This document shows, piece by piece, positions 17,838 to 25,548 of a DNA stretch of 64,000 nt. Every line of letters starts with the position of its first letter. Positions within the stretch are counted from its first letter, which is position 1. Position numbers and translations under genes: made by a program. Below the pieces are notes generated by a model. That model ran no database searches, had not been told where the DNA came from, and was given only the letters and a program-made list of their open reading frames with translations. The DNA comes from Erythrobacter sp. (GTDB taxonomy: Bacteria; Pseudomonadota; Alphaproteobacteria; Sphingomonadales; Sphingomonadaceae), in assembly GCA_027311945.1 (NCBI GenBank), contig DAICXZ010000008.1, positions 123,972 through 187,971 of the forward strand. The letters are read 5' to 3'.

Positions 17838-19283
17838 ATGAGCGATATGCAGACCTTCGCCGCGCGCGCCGCTGAGCTGCTCGGCCCGCGCGGGTTTACG
17901 CAAGACCCTGAGTTGGTGGAACCCTGGCTGACCGACTGGCGCGGCCGCTTCACCGGGCGAGCCCTCGCCCTTGCCTCGCCCGCTTCGACCGAAGAGGTGG
18001 CGGCGCTGGTGAAGCTGTGCGGCGAATTCGGCGTGCCTATCGTGCCGCAGGGCGGCAACTCGGGCATGTGCGGCGGGGCCACGCCCGACGATAGCGGCCA
18101 TGCGCTGGTGCTGTCGCTGCGGCGGATGAGTGCGGTTCGCGTGTTCGATCCGGCCACCATGCAAATCACCTGCGAGGCGGGGCTGGTGCTGCAGACACTG
18201 CACGAGACGGTTGAGGCCGAGGGCCTGCGCTTCCCGCTAACGCTGGGCGGCAAGGGATCGGCCACGGTCGGCGGATTGATCTCCACCAACGCCGGGGGCA
18301 CGCAGGTGCTGCGCCATGGCATGATGCGCGCGCAGGTGCTGGGGCTGGAGGCGGTGCTGGCCGACGGCAGCATCTTCTCCGCGCTCACGCCGCTGATGAA
18401 GGATAACCGCGGGTTCGACCTCAAGCAGATGCTGATCGGTTCCGAAGGCACGCTCGGCATCGTGACGGCGGCGACGCTGAAACTCGAACCGGCAATTGCG
18501 GAGCGGCGGGTGCTCTGGGCCGGCGTACCCACCCTCCCCGCCGCGCGGCAACTTTTGCTCCATTGTCAGAAGCAGGCGGGCGAGGCACTCGAAGGCTTCG
18601 AAGTGATGGCGCAGGCTACGCTCGAAGACGTGCTGCACCACCTGCCCGGCTCGCGTGCGCCGCTGGGGGAGCCGCACGGCTGGCACGCACTGATTGAACT
18701 TGTGGCCAGCGCCGACACGCGCGACCGGCTGGGCGACCTCGCCGAAGACATGCTGGCCAGCGCCTTCGAGGCGGGGCTGCTCCAAGATGCGGTGATCGCG
18801 GCGAACGAGACGCAGGCCGAACAGTTCTGGCTGCTGCGCGATTCCATTGCCGCTGCCGAACGTGAGAAAGGCCCGGCAGTGCAGCACGACATCTCGGTCG
18901 CAGTGGAGCGGATGCCGGATTTCGTCGATATGGCCGTGCCGCTGCTTGAACGTGACTGGCCGGGCACCGAGGCGGTCGCCTTCGGGCACCTTGGCGATGG
19001 TAATGTGCACTTCCACGTCATCGCACCGGAAGGCGTTGAGCCGACAAAGTGGTATGAAGGCGACGCCAAAGCGATCAGCGAACAGGTCTATTCCCTGGTG
19101 ACCGAATGGGGGGGCTCGATCAGCGCTGAACACGGGATCGGGCAGCTCAAGCGAGAGACCCTCGGGCGCTTGGGCGACCCGGTGAAAGTTGCGCTGTTGC
19201 AGCAGGTGAAGCAGGCGCTTGACCCGGCTGGCATCCTTAACCCCGGTAAGCTTGTCCCCGAGGTTGCGCGAATGGTACGATAA
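17838..19283 (+). CDS. FAD-binding oxidoreductase, D-2-hydroxyglutarate/glycolate dehydrogenase type
   Basis: A 481-residue flavoenzyme of the vanillyl-alcohol-oxidase/GlcD superfamily. The PCMH FAD-binding domain includes VPQGGNSGMCGG, GKGSATVGGLISTNAGG and IGSEGTLGIVTAATL. The C-terminal FAD-oxidase domain contains AFGHLGDGNVHFHV, whose histidines bind a metal in D-lactate and D-2-hydroxyglutarate dehydrogenases, and SAEHGIGQLKR. It most resembles D-2-hydroxyglutarate dehydrogenase homologues; D-lactate is an alternative substrate. The ATG at 17838 gives the family-typical N terminus. Confidence 0.86.
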   Translation: MSDMQTFAARAAELLGPRGFTQDPELVEPWLTDWRGRFTGRALALASPASTEEVAALVKLCGEFGVPIVPQGGNSGMCGGATPDDSGHALVLSLRRMSAVRVFDPATMQITCEAGLVLQTLHETVEAEGLRFPLTLGGKGSATVGGLISTNAGGTQVLRHGMMRAQVLGLEAVLADGSIFSALTPLMKDNRGFDLKQMLIGSEGTLGIVTAATLKLEPAIAERRVLWAGVPTLPAARQLLLHCQKQAGEALEGFEVMAQATLEDVLHHLPGSRAPLGEPHGWHALIELVASADTRDRLGDLAEDMLASAFEAGLLQDAVIAANETQAEQFWLLRDSIAAAEREKGPAVQHDISVAVERMPDFVDMAVPLLERDWPGTEAVAFGHLGDGNVHFHVIAPEGVEPTKWYEGDAKAISEQVYSLVTEWGGSISAEHGIGQLKRETLGRLGDPVKVALLQQVKQALDPAGILNPGKLVPEVARMVR

Positions 19284-19391
19284 TCCTAAAGACCATGTCC
19301 TCATTATTTAGTGACCAAAGGGCGGACGTGGCGCGGCAAACCGAACCACGCAACCCGGCCAGAACTAAGCCGATTGTTTGGAGAAGATTGT

Positions 19392-20186
19392 ATGGCCTCT
19401 GAGCCAAAAGCCAGCCTGCCGATCCTGTACAAGGATCTCATCCCGCTCAACAGCAACCAGCACGGCGGCTGGAATGCCCGTTCGGTCGACCGGGCCGACT
19501 GGGTCGTCAACCAGCATGCGATCCCGCTGACGGCAGAGGAATTCCCCGCCGCACAGCGCGACTATCCGATCGTGTTCTCTTCGGGCGACAAGCCCGTTCC
19601 GCTGGCGCTCATGGGCCTCAATGAAGGCGTGAACGTTTTCTTCGACGATGAAGGCGCCCCGATCGGCGCGCCCTACGTGCCTGCCTATGTGCGCCGTTAT
19701 CCGTTCCTGCTCGCCAAGATCGATCCCTCTTCGGACAACCTGTCGCTGTGCTTCGACCCGACGAGCGCGCTGATCGGCGAGTTCGAGGAAGGCCAGCCGC
19801 TGTTCGACGCCGAGAAGAACCCGACCGAGCACACCAAGAACCTGCTCCAGTTCTGCGAGAAGTTCGAGGAAGCCGGGATGAAGACCCAGAGCTTCGTCGA
19901 GGAGCTGGTGAAGGCAGACCTGCTGATGGACGGCGAAGTTTCGATCCAGCGCAACGACAACCCCGATCAGCCCTTCATCTATCGCGGTTTCAAGATGGTG
20001 AACCAGGAGAAGCTGCGCGAGCTGCGCGGCGATCAGCTGCGCAAGTGGAACGAAAACGGCATGCTGCCGCTGATCCATGCGCACCTGTTCTCGCTCGACC
20101 TTATGCGTGTGGTGTTCGGCAAGCAGGCCGAACAGGGCAAGGGCCCGCAGGCTGCCGGGAATCCCGAGAAAGCCACGGTTAACTGA
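19392..20186 (+). CDS. SapC family protein
   Basis: A 264-residue protein with no signal peptide or membrane segment. The opening PLNSNQHGGWNAR, the middle FVPAYVRRYPFLL-like stretch (PAYVRRYPFLLAKI) and CEKFEEAGM are hallmarks of the SapC family, named after a gene next to a Campylobacter S-layer locus. Its function is not established. A GGAGAAG ribosome site precedes the ATG. A good intrinsic terminator lies 80 bases after the stop, so it is probably transcribed alone. Confidence 0.85.
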   Translation: MASEPKASLPILYKDLIPLNSNQHGGWNARSVDRADWVVNQHAIPLTAEEFPAAQRDYPIVFSSGDKPVPLALMGLNEGVNVFFDDEGAPIGAPYVPAYVRRYPFLLAKIDPSSDNLSLCFDPTSALIGEFEEGQPLFDAEKNPTEHTKNLLQFCEKFEEAGMKTQSFVEELVKADLLMDGEVSIQRNDNPDQPFIYRGFKMVNQEKLRELRGDQLRKWNENGMLPLIHAHLFSLDLMRVVFGKQAEQGKGPQAAGNPEKATVN

Positions 20187-20267
20187 TCGCATCCCATCGC
20201 CCGCGGAGCGCGTGTTGCGCGAATCGCGGGCGATACAATTGATGCAGTTTGCGACAAATTCATCAGG

Positions 20268-20299
20268 GGCCCGCGCTTGAAAAGGCGCGGGCCTTTCTT
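20268..20299 (+). terminator. Intrinsic terminator downstream of the SapC gene
   Basis: A perfect 9-base-pair GC stem (GGCCCGCGC at 20268-20276 with GCGCGGGCC at 20285-20293) closes an 8-base loop and is followed by TTTCTT. It overlaps a promoter-like sequence for the next transcript. Confidence 0.85.
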
Positions 20300-20304
20300 A
20301 TACT
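20277..20304 (+). promoter_or_regulatory. Promoter for the candidate small RNA
   Basis: TTGAAA (20277-20282) and TATACT (20299-20304) are separated by 16 bases. The preceding base makes the -35 region CTTGAAA, which also matches the heat-shock sigma factor pattern. The -35 lies in the loop of the SapC terminator, so the stop of one transcript and the start of the next are interleaved. Predicted start is about 20311. Confidence 0.6.
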
Positions 20305-20310
20305 GGTTTT

Positions 20311-20412
20311 GTCCGGCTCAGCTCCCCTCATGGCTAGGCCGGATGGTGTGCTCAGGCACACCTCCTCCCTGAACCTTGGCCACCTCGTGCTTCGTGCACG
20401 AGGTGGTTTTTT
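20311..20412 (+). ncRNA. Candidate trans-acting small RNA with CCTCCTCCC anti-Shine-Dalgarno motif
   Basis: An RNA of about 100 bases is bounded by a promoter and a strong terminator and has no open frame. It can fold into three hairpins: TCCGGC/GCCGGA (20312-20317 with 20338-20343), GGTGTGC-TCAG-GCACACC (20345-20362) and the terminator. Between the last two lies CCTCCTCCC (20361-20369), largely single-stranded. This motif defines the alphaproteobacterial cuckoo/CcsR small RNAs, which pair with ribosome-binding sites or titrate them. Membership is inferred from the motif and architecture; the conserved structural model was not tested. Confidence 0.55.
20380..20412 (+). terminator. Intrinsic terminator of the candidate small RNA
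   Basis: An 11-base-pair stem (CCACCTCGTGC at 20380-20390 with GCACGAGGTGG at 20396-20406) closes a 5-base loop and is followed directly by six T residues. It is oriented for plus-strand transcripts. Confidence 0.9.
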
Positions 20413-20417
20413 CTTGC

Positions 20418-21407
20418 CTATTCTGCGGCCAGAGCGCGCCCGTTGCCGCTGCGCAGGGCGACCTCTTCCGCCAGCATGCGAACAAGGCTCACGAGAGCCG
20501 CCACGACCCCGTCGAGGCCCGGCCCCGGCTCATGCATCGTCTCTTCAAGGTAAGCCTGTCGGCAGACCTCGACCTGCATCGCGTGCAACCCGCGCAGGGG
20601 TGCGCCATGCCGGTCGAGAACATAGCCACCGGCATAGGGCCGGTTGTGGCTCGCCAGCCAGCGACTGGCGGAGAGATGCGCCAGCGCGCTCTGCACCAGC
20701 ATGCCGTCGCACGATGCGCCGAAGCGGTCGCCGATCACGAAATCCACCGCCCTGCCCGCCCCTACTTTCGGGCCGAGGGGCGGCATCGAATGCAGGTCGA
20801 TCAGCAGCGCTGCGCCCCAGCGGTCGCGCAGGCGCTCCATGCTCGCTTCCAGTTCGCGGTGATAGGGCTGGTGGACCTGGTCGATTCGCGCGGCCAATTC
20901 GGCCGGGCTCAGACGCTGGCGCCAGAGCTCGCCCATGCCGGGCAGACGCCGCGGCACCAGCCCCAACCCGCTGCGCGACCGCCGTCCGGCGGCAAAGCGA
21001 GGGAGCAAGCCGCCCTCTCCCGTTGGCGGGCCACCCGTGACCATGTCCCAGTCCATGTCATCGGTCGCGCGATTGAGGTCGATCATCGCGCGCGGCGCAC
21101 GGGCGATCAGCAGGTCTGCCCCCGTCTCCAGCGCAACCTGTTCACCCACGAGGTCAATCAGCCGATCTTCCAGCCGCACCGAGGCCATCGCAGGATTGCG
21201 CATTCGTGCGAGCAGATCGGAAGGATAGATGCGCCCCGCGTGCGGCACGGCAATCAGCACCGGGATCGGCGTGGGATGGCGGCGGCGAAGCACGAAAGCG
21301 GGCTGTCCGCGCATTCCCGGCAGCGACCCGCCACCGGACATTTGCGATGCGGTCGACGAAGTGCAGGCAGCCTGCGAATCGCTCTTTCGGGGCGGCGGGA
21401 GCGTCAT
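20418..21407 (-). CDS. N-formylglutamate amidohydrolase family protein
   Basis: A protein of about 329 residues with the family motifs VLIAVPHAGRIYP (metal-binding histidine) and LLIDLHSMPP (second metal site), plus YAGGYVLDRHG. Members hydrolyse N-formylglutamate to glutamate and formate in histidine degradation; no hut genes are nearby, so the substrate is uncertain. The start is ambiguous: a GTG at 21455 and ATGs at 21407 and 21341 are in frame, none with a good ribosome site. I chose 21407 as a compromise. Its 3' end faces the small-RNA terminator. Confidence 0.82.
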   Translation of the reverse strand: MTLPPPRKSDSQAACTSSTASQMSGGGSLPGMRGQPAFVLRRRHPTPIPVLIAVPHAGRIYPSDLLARMRNPAMASVRLEDRLIDLVGEQVALETGADLLIARAPRAMIDLNRATDDMDWDMVTGGPPTGEGGLLPRFAAGRRSRSGLGLVPRRLPGMGELWRQRLSPAELAARIDQVHQPYHRELEASMERLRDRWGAALLIDLHSMPPLGPKVGAGRAVDFVIGDRFGASCDGMLVQSALAHLSASRWLASHNRPYAGGYVLDRHGAPLRGLHAMQVEVCRQAYLEETMHEPGPGLDGVVAALVSLVRMLAEEVALRSGNGRALAAE

Positions 21408-21578
21408 CGCCCATTGCTGGCCCGGATTGCCTGCCTTGTCAAAATCGTGACCCACAAAGAGGCTGCGTTAGCTTCGTTTGTCGAGGCTGTATCAAACTCG
21501 GTCAGGCCGGATTCGATGGAGGAATTTGTAACCGCTACGGGTTAGGGCTTTGGCTCACTCACGAACAGGGATGAAAGC

Positions 21579-21953
21579 ATGATCCGGATCCTGCTGGCGG
21601 AAGACGACGACGCGATGCGCACCTACCTTAAACGGGCGCTGGAACAGGCCGGATATTCGGTTTCGGCGGTCGGCAATGGCATGGCCGCCATCCCCCTGCT
21701 CGAAACCGAGGTGTTCGACCTTTTGCTGTCGGACATCGTCATGCCCGAACTCGACGGGATCGAGTTGGCTCAGCGCTGCAACGAGATCAGCCCCGGCACG
21801 AAGGTGATGTTCATCACCGGCTTCGCCGCCGTCGCCCTGCGCGTCAGCCGGGAAACTTCGAACGCCAAGATGCTCTCCAAACCGTTCCATCTGCGCGATC
21901 TGGTGCTCGAAGTGGAGCGGATGTTCGAAGATCAGGCACTGGCCCTCAACTGA
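21579..21953 (+). CDS. cpdR: CpdR, single-domain response regulator of CtrA degradation
   Basis: A 124-residue stand-alone receiver domain. The phosphoacceptor is D52 (LLLSDIVMPELDGIEL), with the acidic pair D9/D10 and the conserved lysine K101 (LSKPFHLRDLV). The stretch KVMFITGFAAVAL is nearly diagnostic of CpdR. In Caulobacter, unphosphorylated CpdR primes the ClpXP protease for CtrA and other substrates, and CckA phosphorylates it through ChpT. cckA is also in this window. It lies alone, upstream of a tRNA gene. Confidence 0.92.
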   Translation: MIRILLAEDDDAMRTYLKRALEQAGYSVSAVGNGMAAIPLLETEVFDLLLSDIVMPELDGIELAQRCNEISPGTKVMFITGFAAVALRVSRETSNAKMLSKPFHLRDLVLEVERMFEDQALALN

Positions 21954-22021
21954 GGGCTTGCCAGCTCCTTCAGGTGACGCTAGAGGGCGCGCCTGCCTTA
22001 GGCAGCAAACCCGAATGGTGT

Positions 22022-22096
22022 GGGCGTATAGCTCAGTGGTAGAGCACTATGTTGACATCGTAGGGGTCGCAAGTTCAATCCTTGCTACGCCCACCA
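22022..22096 (+). tRNA. tRNA-Val (anticodon GAC)
   Basis: A complete 75-base cloverleaf: acceptor GGGCGTA pairs with TACGCCC, the D arm is AGCTC/GAGC, the anticodon stem CTATG/CGTAG encloses TTGACAT with anticodon GAC, and the T arm GCAAG-TTCAATC-CTTGC is intact. The CCA end is encoded. The anticodon reads GTC and GTT valine codons. No attachment-site repeat or integrase is adjacent. Confidence 0.96.
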
Positions 22097-22135
22097 TTCG
22101 CGCCAACTCTCTGAATATCTGAGATTTTAGAGCGA

Positions 22136-22555
22136 TCAGCTAGGCAGCTGATCGCGAGCCTCCCGCTCGATGACTTCCAGCTCAGCAATTGTCTTATCAA
22201 TCGCGTCGCGCTGATGGCGCAGTTCCTCGAGACGGTCCTCTACCTGCTGTAGCAGGTGGCGCATCTGGCTCTCCTTGCCGCGGTCAGTGTCGTAGAGCGA
22301 CAGGAACTCGCCGATTTCGCGAATCGAGAAGCCCAGCCGCTTGCCGCGCAGGATCAGCTGCATTCGCCCCATCTCGCGCCGCGAATAAACCCGCATCGCC
22401 CCAACACGGCGCGGCTGGATCAGGCCCTTGTCCTCGTAAAAACGCAAGGTGCGCTGGGTCACGCCCAGCTCTTCGGACGCCTCGGCAATGGACTTCAGCC
22501 CCTCATCATTCGCGGCGTCTGTTGCGGACGCGTCCGCCCGCTCCACATCGGTCAT
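22136..22555 (-). CDS. MerR family transcriptional regulator
   Basis: A 139-residue regulator with an N-terminal MerR winged-helix domain (SIAEASEELGVTQRTLRFYEDKGLI, residues about 22-46, then RVYSRREMGRMQLI) and a long dimerisation helix ending in a heptad-rich tail. No metal-binding cysteines are present, so it is not a metal sensor. The ATG overlaps the stop of fadD (ATGA). This resembles MerR regulators that control fatty-acid or branched-chain amino-acid breakdown (LiuR type). It probably acts at the palindrome in front of fadA/fadD; the ligand is inferred to be an acyl-CoA. Confidence 0.82.
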   Translation of the reverse strand: MTDVERADASATDAANDEGLKSIAEASEELGVTQRTLRFYEDKGLIQPRRVGAMRVYSRREMGRMQLILRGKRLGFSIREIGEFLSLYDTDRGKESQMRHLLQQVEDRLEELRHQRDAIDKTIAELEVIEREARDQLPS

Positions 22556-24261
22556 GCCGAAGTCTCCGCCTTGAGTGCAGCAGCCTTGGCGCGCTCTTCG
22601 GCGACCAGCTCCTTCTTCTCCAGCTTGCCGACCAGGGTCTTGGGCAGTTCGGGGCGAAATTCGTAAGCGTCAGGCATTTCGATGGGGCTGAGTCGGTCCT
22701 TGAGGAAGGCATGAAGCTCGGGCTCCGAAAGGTCCATGCCATCGTGCAAGGCGATGAAAAGCTTCGGGGCCTCACCGCGGTAGTCGTCGGGGATTCCAAT
22801 CGCAACGGCTTCCTTCACCGCCGGATGCTCGTAAGCCGCATCCTCGATGATGCGCGGATAGACATTGTAGCCTGAGCACAGAATGATGTCCTTGATGCGG
22901 TCGACCAGGAACAGATACCCGTCCTCATCGAGATAGCCGATGTCACCGGTGCGCAAAGCGCCGTCGACGAAGACCGTCTCAGTGGCGTCGGGCCGGTTCC
23001 AGTAACCGCGCATCAGCTGCATCCCGCGTGCGCAAACCTCGCCGCGCTCACCCGGCCCCTTGCAGCATTCGCCCGTTTCGGGATCACGAATCTCGATAAT
23101 GGTGTGCGGAAAGGCAGGCCCGGCCGAATTCTCCTTAACCGGCGTGCGACCGAGCAGCGGATTGCAGGTGATGATCGGTGATGCCTCGGTCAGGCCATAG
23201 CCTTCCGAGATCGGCGATCCGGTGCGCCGTTCGTACTGGGTGCGCACTTCGAGCGGCAGCGGCGCTCCGCCAGAGACCGAGGTGCGGACCATTGAGAGGT
23301 CGGGCACCTTGCTGTCGGGCAGCGAGCCGATAGCGTTATAGATCGTCGGCACGGCGAATATCTGCGTGGGCGGCTTGCGCTTCACCGTTGCCAGTACCTC
23401 GTCCATCACGAAGCGCGGGAGCAGCACCAGTTCGCTGGCGGTGTCGATGCCGAAATTGAGCACGCAAGTCAGGCCGAACACGTGGAACAGCGGCAGCACG
23501 CCCAAGGTGCGCTCCTGCACGGCACGTTCCTCGCCCACGTGCAGCATCATCTGTGCCGAGTTGGCGGCAAGGCCAGCATGGGTGAGCATCGCGCCCTTGG
23601 GCCTGCCGGTGGTGCCACCGGTATATTGCAGCACGGCCACGTCGTCGGGCGTGATCTCGGCCTGCTGTGCGAGCGGCGCATGGGAAGCGAGGCTAAGGTA
23701 GTCGAGATAGCCGACCCGCTTTCGTTTCTTCGCCAGTTCGCCGCGCTTCAGGGTGCGCAGACCGAGGCTTTTCCAGAACGGCAGCACGTCGGCCATCGGG
23801 CACAGCAGGATGCGTTCGAGCGCGCTCTTTCCGAAGGCAGCGGCAACCTTGCCATGCAAGGCTTCGAGATCGGGCACGGCGATGATCTTCGCGCCCGAGT
23901 CGGCGATCAGGAATTCCAGTTCGTGCTCCGAATAGAGCGGGTTGAGGTTCACCACGATCGCACCCAGCCGCAGCACGGCATAGTAGACGATCACCGAATA
24001 GGGCGTGTTGGGCAGGCACAGGCCAAACCTGTCGCCCTTGCCCAGCCCGGCCTCGGCCAGCCCGCCGGCGAGCCGATCAACCGCTTCGCCCAGCTCGGCA
24101 TAGGTCCATTCACGGCCCAGGAAATCTATCGCAACCCGATTTGGATAGGTCGTTACCGAATGATCGAGTGCCTCGGTCAAAACCCGTTTGCGCAATGCGC
24201 CGGAGGCGTCGAGAATGCGGCTCGTATCGAGCGGCAGGATTTCCGATTCAGCCTGGTTCAT
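22552..24261 (-). CDS. fadD: Long-chain fatty acid-CoA ligase
   Basis: A 569-residue AMP-forming acyl-CoA synthetase. The ATP-binding P-loop YTGGTTGRPKG is at residues 213-223; EGYGLTEASP and YLFLVDRIKDIILCSGYNVYP are the other core motifs, and the C-terminal lysine loop is TLVGKLEKKELV. The length fits FadD (about 560). It activates free fatty acids for beta-oxidation. It is divergent from fadA-fadN-fadE across 153 bases and overlaps the merR gene that follows, so activation, oxidation and control are linked. Confidence 0.92.
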   Translation of the reverse strand: MNQAESEILPLDTSRILDASGALRKRVLTEALDHSVTTYPNRVAIDFLGREWTYAELGEAVDRLAGGLAEAGLGKGDRFGLCLPNTPYSVIVYYAVLRLGAIVVNLNPLYSEHELEFLIADSGAKIIAVPDLEALHGKVAAAFGKSALERILLCPMADVLPFWKSLGLRTLKRGELAKKRKRVGYLDYLSLASHAPLAQQAEITPDDVAVLQYTGGTTGRPKGAMLTHAGLAANSAQMMLHVGEERAVQERTLGVLPLFHVFGLTCVLNFGIDTASELVLLPRFVMDEVLATVKRKPPTQIFAVPTIYNAIGSLPDSKVPDLSMVRTSVSGGAPLPLEVRTQYERRTGSPISEGYGLTEASPIITCNPLLGRTPVKENSAGPAFPHTIIEIRDPETGECCKGPGERGEVCARGMQLMRGYWNRPDATETVFVDGALRTGDIGYLDEDGYLFLVDRIKDIILCSGYNVYPRIIEDAAYEHPAVKEAVAIGIPDDYRGEAPKLFIALHDGMDLSEPELHAFLKDRLSPIEMPDAYEFRPELPKTLVGKLEKKELVAEERAKAAALKAETSA

Positions 24262-24323
24262 CAGGCATCCTTTCCCGTTATGATGCGTTAAACTGCCGAA
24301 ACCGCATCTTGATTTTGTTCTGC

Positions 24324-24354
24324 TTGACGTATACGTCAGCCTCTGAACTTTATC
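24324..24354. promoter_or_regulatory. Candidate MerR-type operator/promoter between fadD and fadA
   Basis: A perfect 14-base palindrome TGACGTATACGTCA lies at 24325-24338. It overlaps TTGACG (24324-24329), a good -35 element for fadA. TTTATC (24349-24354) is a possible -10 after a 19-base spacer, the long spacing usual at MerR-activated promoters. LiuR-type MerR proteins bind closely similar palindromes. The link to the adjacent merR gene is inferred. Confidence 0.55.
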
Positions 24355-24414
24355 GTAACAAAACGGCGCAAAAGGTCAATCGCGCTGGAGAGAAGAGAGA
24401 AAGGCACCGTTCCC

Positions 24415-25548
24415 ATGAGCCAGGCTGTCATCGCCGGATATGTCCGTTCGCCCTTCCACCCTGCCTATCGCGGCGCGCTTGCCAAGGTGCGCCCCGACGA
24501 TCTGGCCGCCAACACCGTCAAGGGCCTGATCGAGCGTACCGGCGTGAAGGCCGAGGACATCGAGGATCTGGTGCTTGGCTGTGCCTTCCCTGAAGGCGAA
24601 CAGGGTTTCAACCTTGCCCGGCTTGTTGTTCTGTTGGCCGATCTCCCGCAGTCGATTGGCGGCATCACCATGAACCGCTTCTGCGGCTCGTCGATGAGCG
24701 CGGTGCACTATGCAGCCGGACAGATTGCGCTGGGCGCGGGCGAGGTGTTCGTCTGCGCGGGCGTCGAATCGATGAGCCGGGTGCCGATGACCGGGTTCAA
24801 CCCGATGCCCAACCCCGAGCTGGCCCAGCGCAGCGCCGCCTACCTCGGCATGGGTGACACCGCTGAAAACGTGGCCAAGAAGTACGACCTCTCGCGCGCG
24901 GCGCAGGAAGAGTTCGCCGTGGCCAGCCAGCAGAAGGCGGGCGCTGCCATCGAAGCGGGCAAGTTTAAGGACGAAATCGTACCGATCCAGACCGCCGATG
25001 GCCTTGTTGACGTAGACGGCACCCCTCGCCCCGGCACCACGGCCGAAGACCTCGCCGGGCTGAAGCTGGCGTTTGACCAGAATGGCACCGTAACCGCGGG
25101 CACCGCCTCACCGCTGACCGATGGCGCGGCCGCGTTGCTGGTCTGCTCGGAGGACTATGCCAAGGCACATGGTCTGCCGATCATGGCGAAGATCAAGTCC
25201 ATGGCGATTTCTGGCTGCGCGCCCGAGATTATGGGTATCGGCCCGGTCGAAGCCACCCGCAAGGCGCTCAAGCGTGCAGGCCTCACCATGGACGATATCG
25301 ACATCGTCGAGCTGAACGAGGCCTTCTCCAGCCAGTCGCTCGCCTGCATCGGCGATCTCGGCATCCCCACCGAGAAGATCAATCTGGATGGCGGAGCCAT
25401 CGCCATCGGCCACCCTCTCGGCGCGACCGGCGCGCGGATTACTGGTAAGGTCGCCCAGTTGCTGAAGCGCGAGGGCAAGAAATATGCGCTCGCCACCCAG
25501 TGCATCGGCGGCGGTCAGGGCATCGCCACCATTCTGGAGGCCGAATAA
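24415..25548 (+). CDS. fadA: Acetyl-CoA acyltransferase (3-ketoacyl-CoA thiolase)
   Basis: A 377-residue thiolase. The acyl-accepting cysteine is C90 (NRFCGSSMSAV), the catalytic histidine is H333 (GHPLGATGARI) and the second cysteine is C363 (TQCIGGGQG). NEAF is also present. It cleaves 3-ketoacyl-CoA with CoA to release acetyl-CoA at the end of each beta-oxidation round. It opens the plus-strand operon; its TAA stop shares a base with the ATG of fadN. Confidence 0.94.
   Translation: MSQAVIAGYVRSPFHPAYRGALAKVRPDDLAANTVKGLIERTGVKAEDIEDLVLGCAFPEGEQGFNLARLVVLLADLPQSIGGITMNRFCGSSMSAVHYAAGQIALGAGEVFVCAGVESMSRVPMTGFNPMPNPELAQRSAAYLGMGDTAENVAKKYDLSRAAQEEFAVASQQKAGAAIEAGKFKDEIVPIQTADGLVDVDGTPRPGTTAEDLAGLKLAFDQNGTVTAGTASPLTDGAAALLVCSEDYAKAHGLPIMAKIKSMAISGCAPEIMGIGPVEATRKALKRAGLTMDDIDIVELNEAFSSQSLACIGDLGIPTEKINLDGGAIAIGHPLGATGARITGKVAQLLKREGKKYALATQCIGGGQGIATILEAE

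Noticed and set aside
22022..22096. tRNA-Val as a possible integration site for a mobile element
   Set aside because: No integrase, direct repeat of the tRNA end or composition change is seen nearby.
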